Source: Kiritimatiellia bacterium (GTDB lineage Bacteria; Verrucomicrobiota; Kiritimatiellia; SLAD01). From it: a stretch of DNA of 37,704 bases. A program made the translations under genes and the position numbers. The notes below the pieces were generated by a model. The model saw only the letters and a program-made list of their open reading frames with translations. It was not told where the DNA came from and did no database searches. Shown piece by piece: positions 36,592 to 37,704 of this stretch (the first letter of the stretch is position 1; every line of letters begins with the position of its first letter). The stretch is taken from NCBI GenBank assembly GCA_007130845.1, contig SLRP01000014.1, forward strand, positions 1-37,704, given 5' to 3'.

Positions 36592-37167
36592 ATGGAAAGC
36601 CTGGGCAAACAACTCAAAGAAGCGCGAGAGCGCCGGAAGTTAACCGCTTCCGAGGCTGCTAAGGGTACTAGGCTCAAGGTTCAGCATATCGAATCGCTTG
36701 AACGGGAAGATTTTAGCCGTATGGCCGCTCCGGCTTATGCCAAGGGTTTCATTAAGATTTACGCTGAATACCTTGGTTTGGATCCGGATCCGCTTATTCA
36801 GGAATATCTGGACAAGCACGCTCCAAGAGAACGCCCACCGCTTATGGATGAAGAAACAGAGAAGAAGTCGGCCAGAAATTGGCGGATGCCTGACATACCG
36901 TGGAAAACGATTTGGAAAGAAACCGTCCATATCATGTCGAGAATATGGACTAGGATTAATAGGATAAAATGGCCCGCAGTGCCACCGCGGCTGATAGCAT
37001 TCTATGTCGTAGGAATACTTTTTTTCCTTGCGGTTCTGATAGGTGTAACACGATGCGCGCGAAAGGAGAAAACTGTTGAAGAAGAGTTGCCTGTTCCGTC
37101 CGTGCCTGCGGATGTGGAGGATGCGTACCCTCTTATCAAGGATGTGCCTGAGCCGTATCTGGAATAA
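36592..37167 (+). CDS. RodZ-like HTH_25 membrane protein
   Basis: LGKQLKEARERRKLTASEAAKGTRLKVQHIESLEREDFSRMAAPAYAKGFIKIYAEYLGLDPDPLIQEY; single TM LIAFYVVGILFFLAVLIGV. Confidence 0.82.
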   Translation: MESLGKQLKEARERRKLTASEAAKGTRLKVQHIESLEREDFSRMAAPAYAKGFIKIYAEYLGLDPDPLIQEYLDKHAPRERPPLMDEETEKKSARNWRMPDIPWKTIWKETVHIMSRIWTRINRIKWPAVPPRLIAFYVVGILFFLAVLIGVTRCARKEKTVEEELPVPSVPADVEDAYPLIKDVPEPYLE

Positions 37168-37172
37168 GGGTT

Positions 37173-37704
37173 ATGAATCTACCTAATGTATTGACGGTCA
37201 GCCGTCTGGGATTGTCGGCCATACTCATAGCGTTGTTGACCGTTCCATTTCCATTTTCAATGACTCTTGCCCTTGTTGTCTTCATTGTTGCGGGGATATC
37301 TGATTATATTGACGGGTACCTTGCTCGAAATGTGTATGGGGTGACTTCGTTTGGTAGCCTGATGGATCCCTTGGCGGATAAAGTTATGGTGTGCGCCGCC
37401 TTTGTGAGTTTTGTCGAGTTGAATTTGGTGCCTGCATATATAGTGGTAATCATTATTTCGCGCGAGTTTCTGGTTACTGGGTTGAGATTGCTTGCTGCGG
37501 GTAGAGACAAGGTGATTTCCGCCGGCAAATGGGGTAAACACAAAACCGTGTGGCAGATCGTGGCCATAATAGTTATCCTTGTAGGTCTGGCGGTACGGCA
37601 CGATATTCTGACTGTGGCATCCGCGGAATTACTTGAAGCATACGATATGTTTTTCGCATATGTCGCCTACGCAGTATCAATAGGCGTGGTAATCATAACC
37701 GTGG
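37173..37704 (+). CDS. pgsA: CDP-diacylglycerol--glycerol-3-phosphate 3-phosphatidyltransferase (partial, runs off right edge)
   Basis: My translation: MNLPNVLTVSRLGLSAILIALL...SDYIDGYLARNVYGVTSFGSLMDPLADKVM..., with the CDP-alcohol phosphotransferase motif DGxxARxxxxxxxxGxxxDxxxD. Absent from the ORF track because truncated. Confidence 0.93.
   Translation, partial: MNLPNVLTVSRLGLSAILIALLTVPFPFSMTLALVVFIVAGISDYIDGYLARNVYGVTSFGSLMDPLADKVMVCAAFVSFVELNLVPAYIVVIIISREFLVTGLRLLAAGRDKVISAGKWGKHKTVWQIVAIIVILVGLAVRHDILTVASAELLEAYDMFFAYVAYAVSIGVVIITV

Noticed and set aside
37257-37601. 114-aa minus-strand ORF
   Set aside because: Opposite the pgsA catalytic region; shadow ORF.
1-37704. CRISPR arrays, transposases/integrases, tRNA/rRNA genes, prophage or defence genes
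   Set aside because: I looked for repeat-spacer structures, recombinase motifs and tRNA-like ends and saw none; without tools, small ncRNAs cannot be excluded.

Overview
The 37.7 kb window looks like ordinary bacterial chromosome: gene-dense, many 4-bp ATGA start/stop overlaps, and no tRNA, rRNA, CRISPR array or mobile element that I could see. I assigned about 38 genes from protein motifs. They include a TolC-type efflux protein under an ArsR regulator, a YmdB-like phosphodiesterase operon, and carbamate kinase/thrC/rsmI. A partner-switching cassette (STAS, GAF-SpoIIE phosphatase, RsbW-like kinase) runs into grpE-dnaJ-rsmE. These are followed by an NtrB/NtrC-like pair, a GT-C glycosyltransferase-like membrane protein, a partial type II secretion cluster (gspK/L/M-like), a DUF2723 (TMEM260-like) TPR membrane protein, a UbiA-family prenyltransferase plus polyprenol-phosphate mannose synthase pair, def-MFS, an isolated parA, a second ArsR, rmuC, uspA and ftsK-rodZ-pgsA. 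The gene set resembles PVC-type or related Gram-negative lineages, but I cannot establish taxonomy from this window. The most interesting hypotheses are (i) a lipid-linked-sugar glycosylation locus (Pol-P-Man synthase, DPPR-synthase-like UbiA, DUF2723/TMEM260-like GT-C-TPR and a second GT-C protein) enclosing a gspKLM fragment, and (ii) a membrane-tethered partner-switching stress module running directly into grpE-dnaJ. Several clean dyads (two ArsR operator candidates, two divergent-promoter inverted repeats, a 14-bp palindrome) are also reported. No clearly novel system is proven by sequence reading alone.
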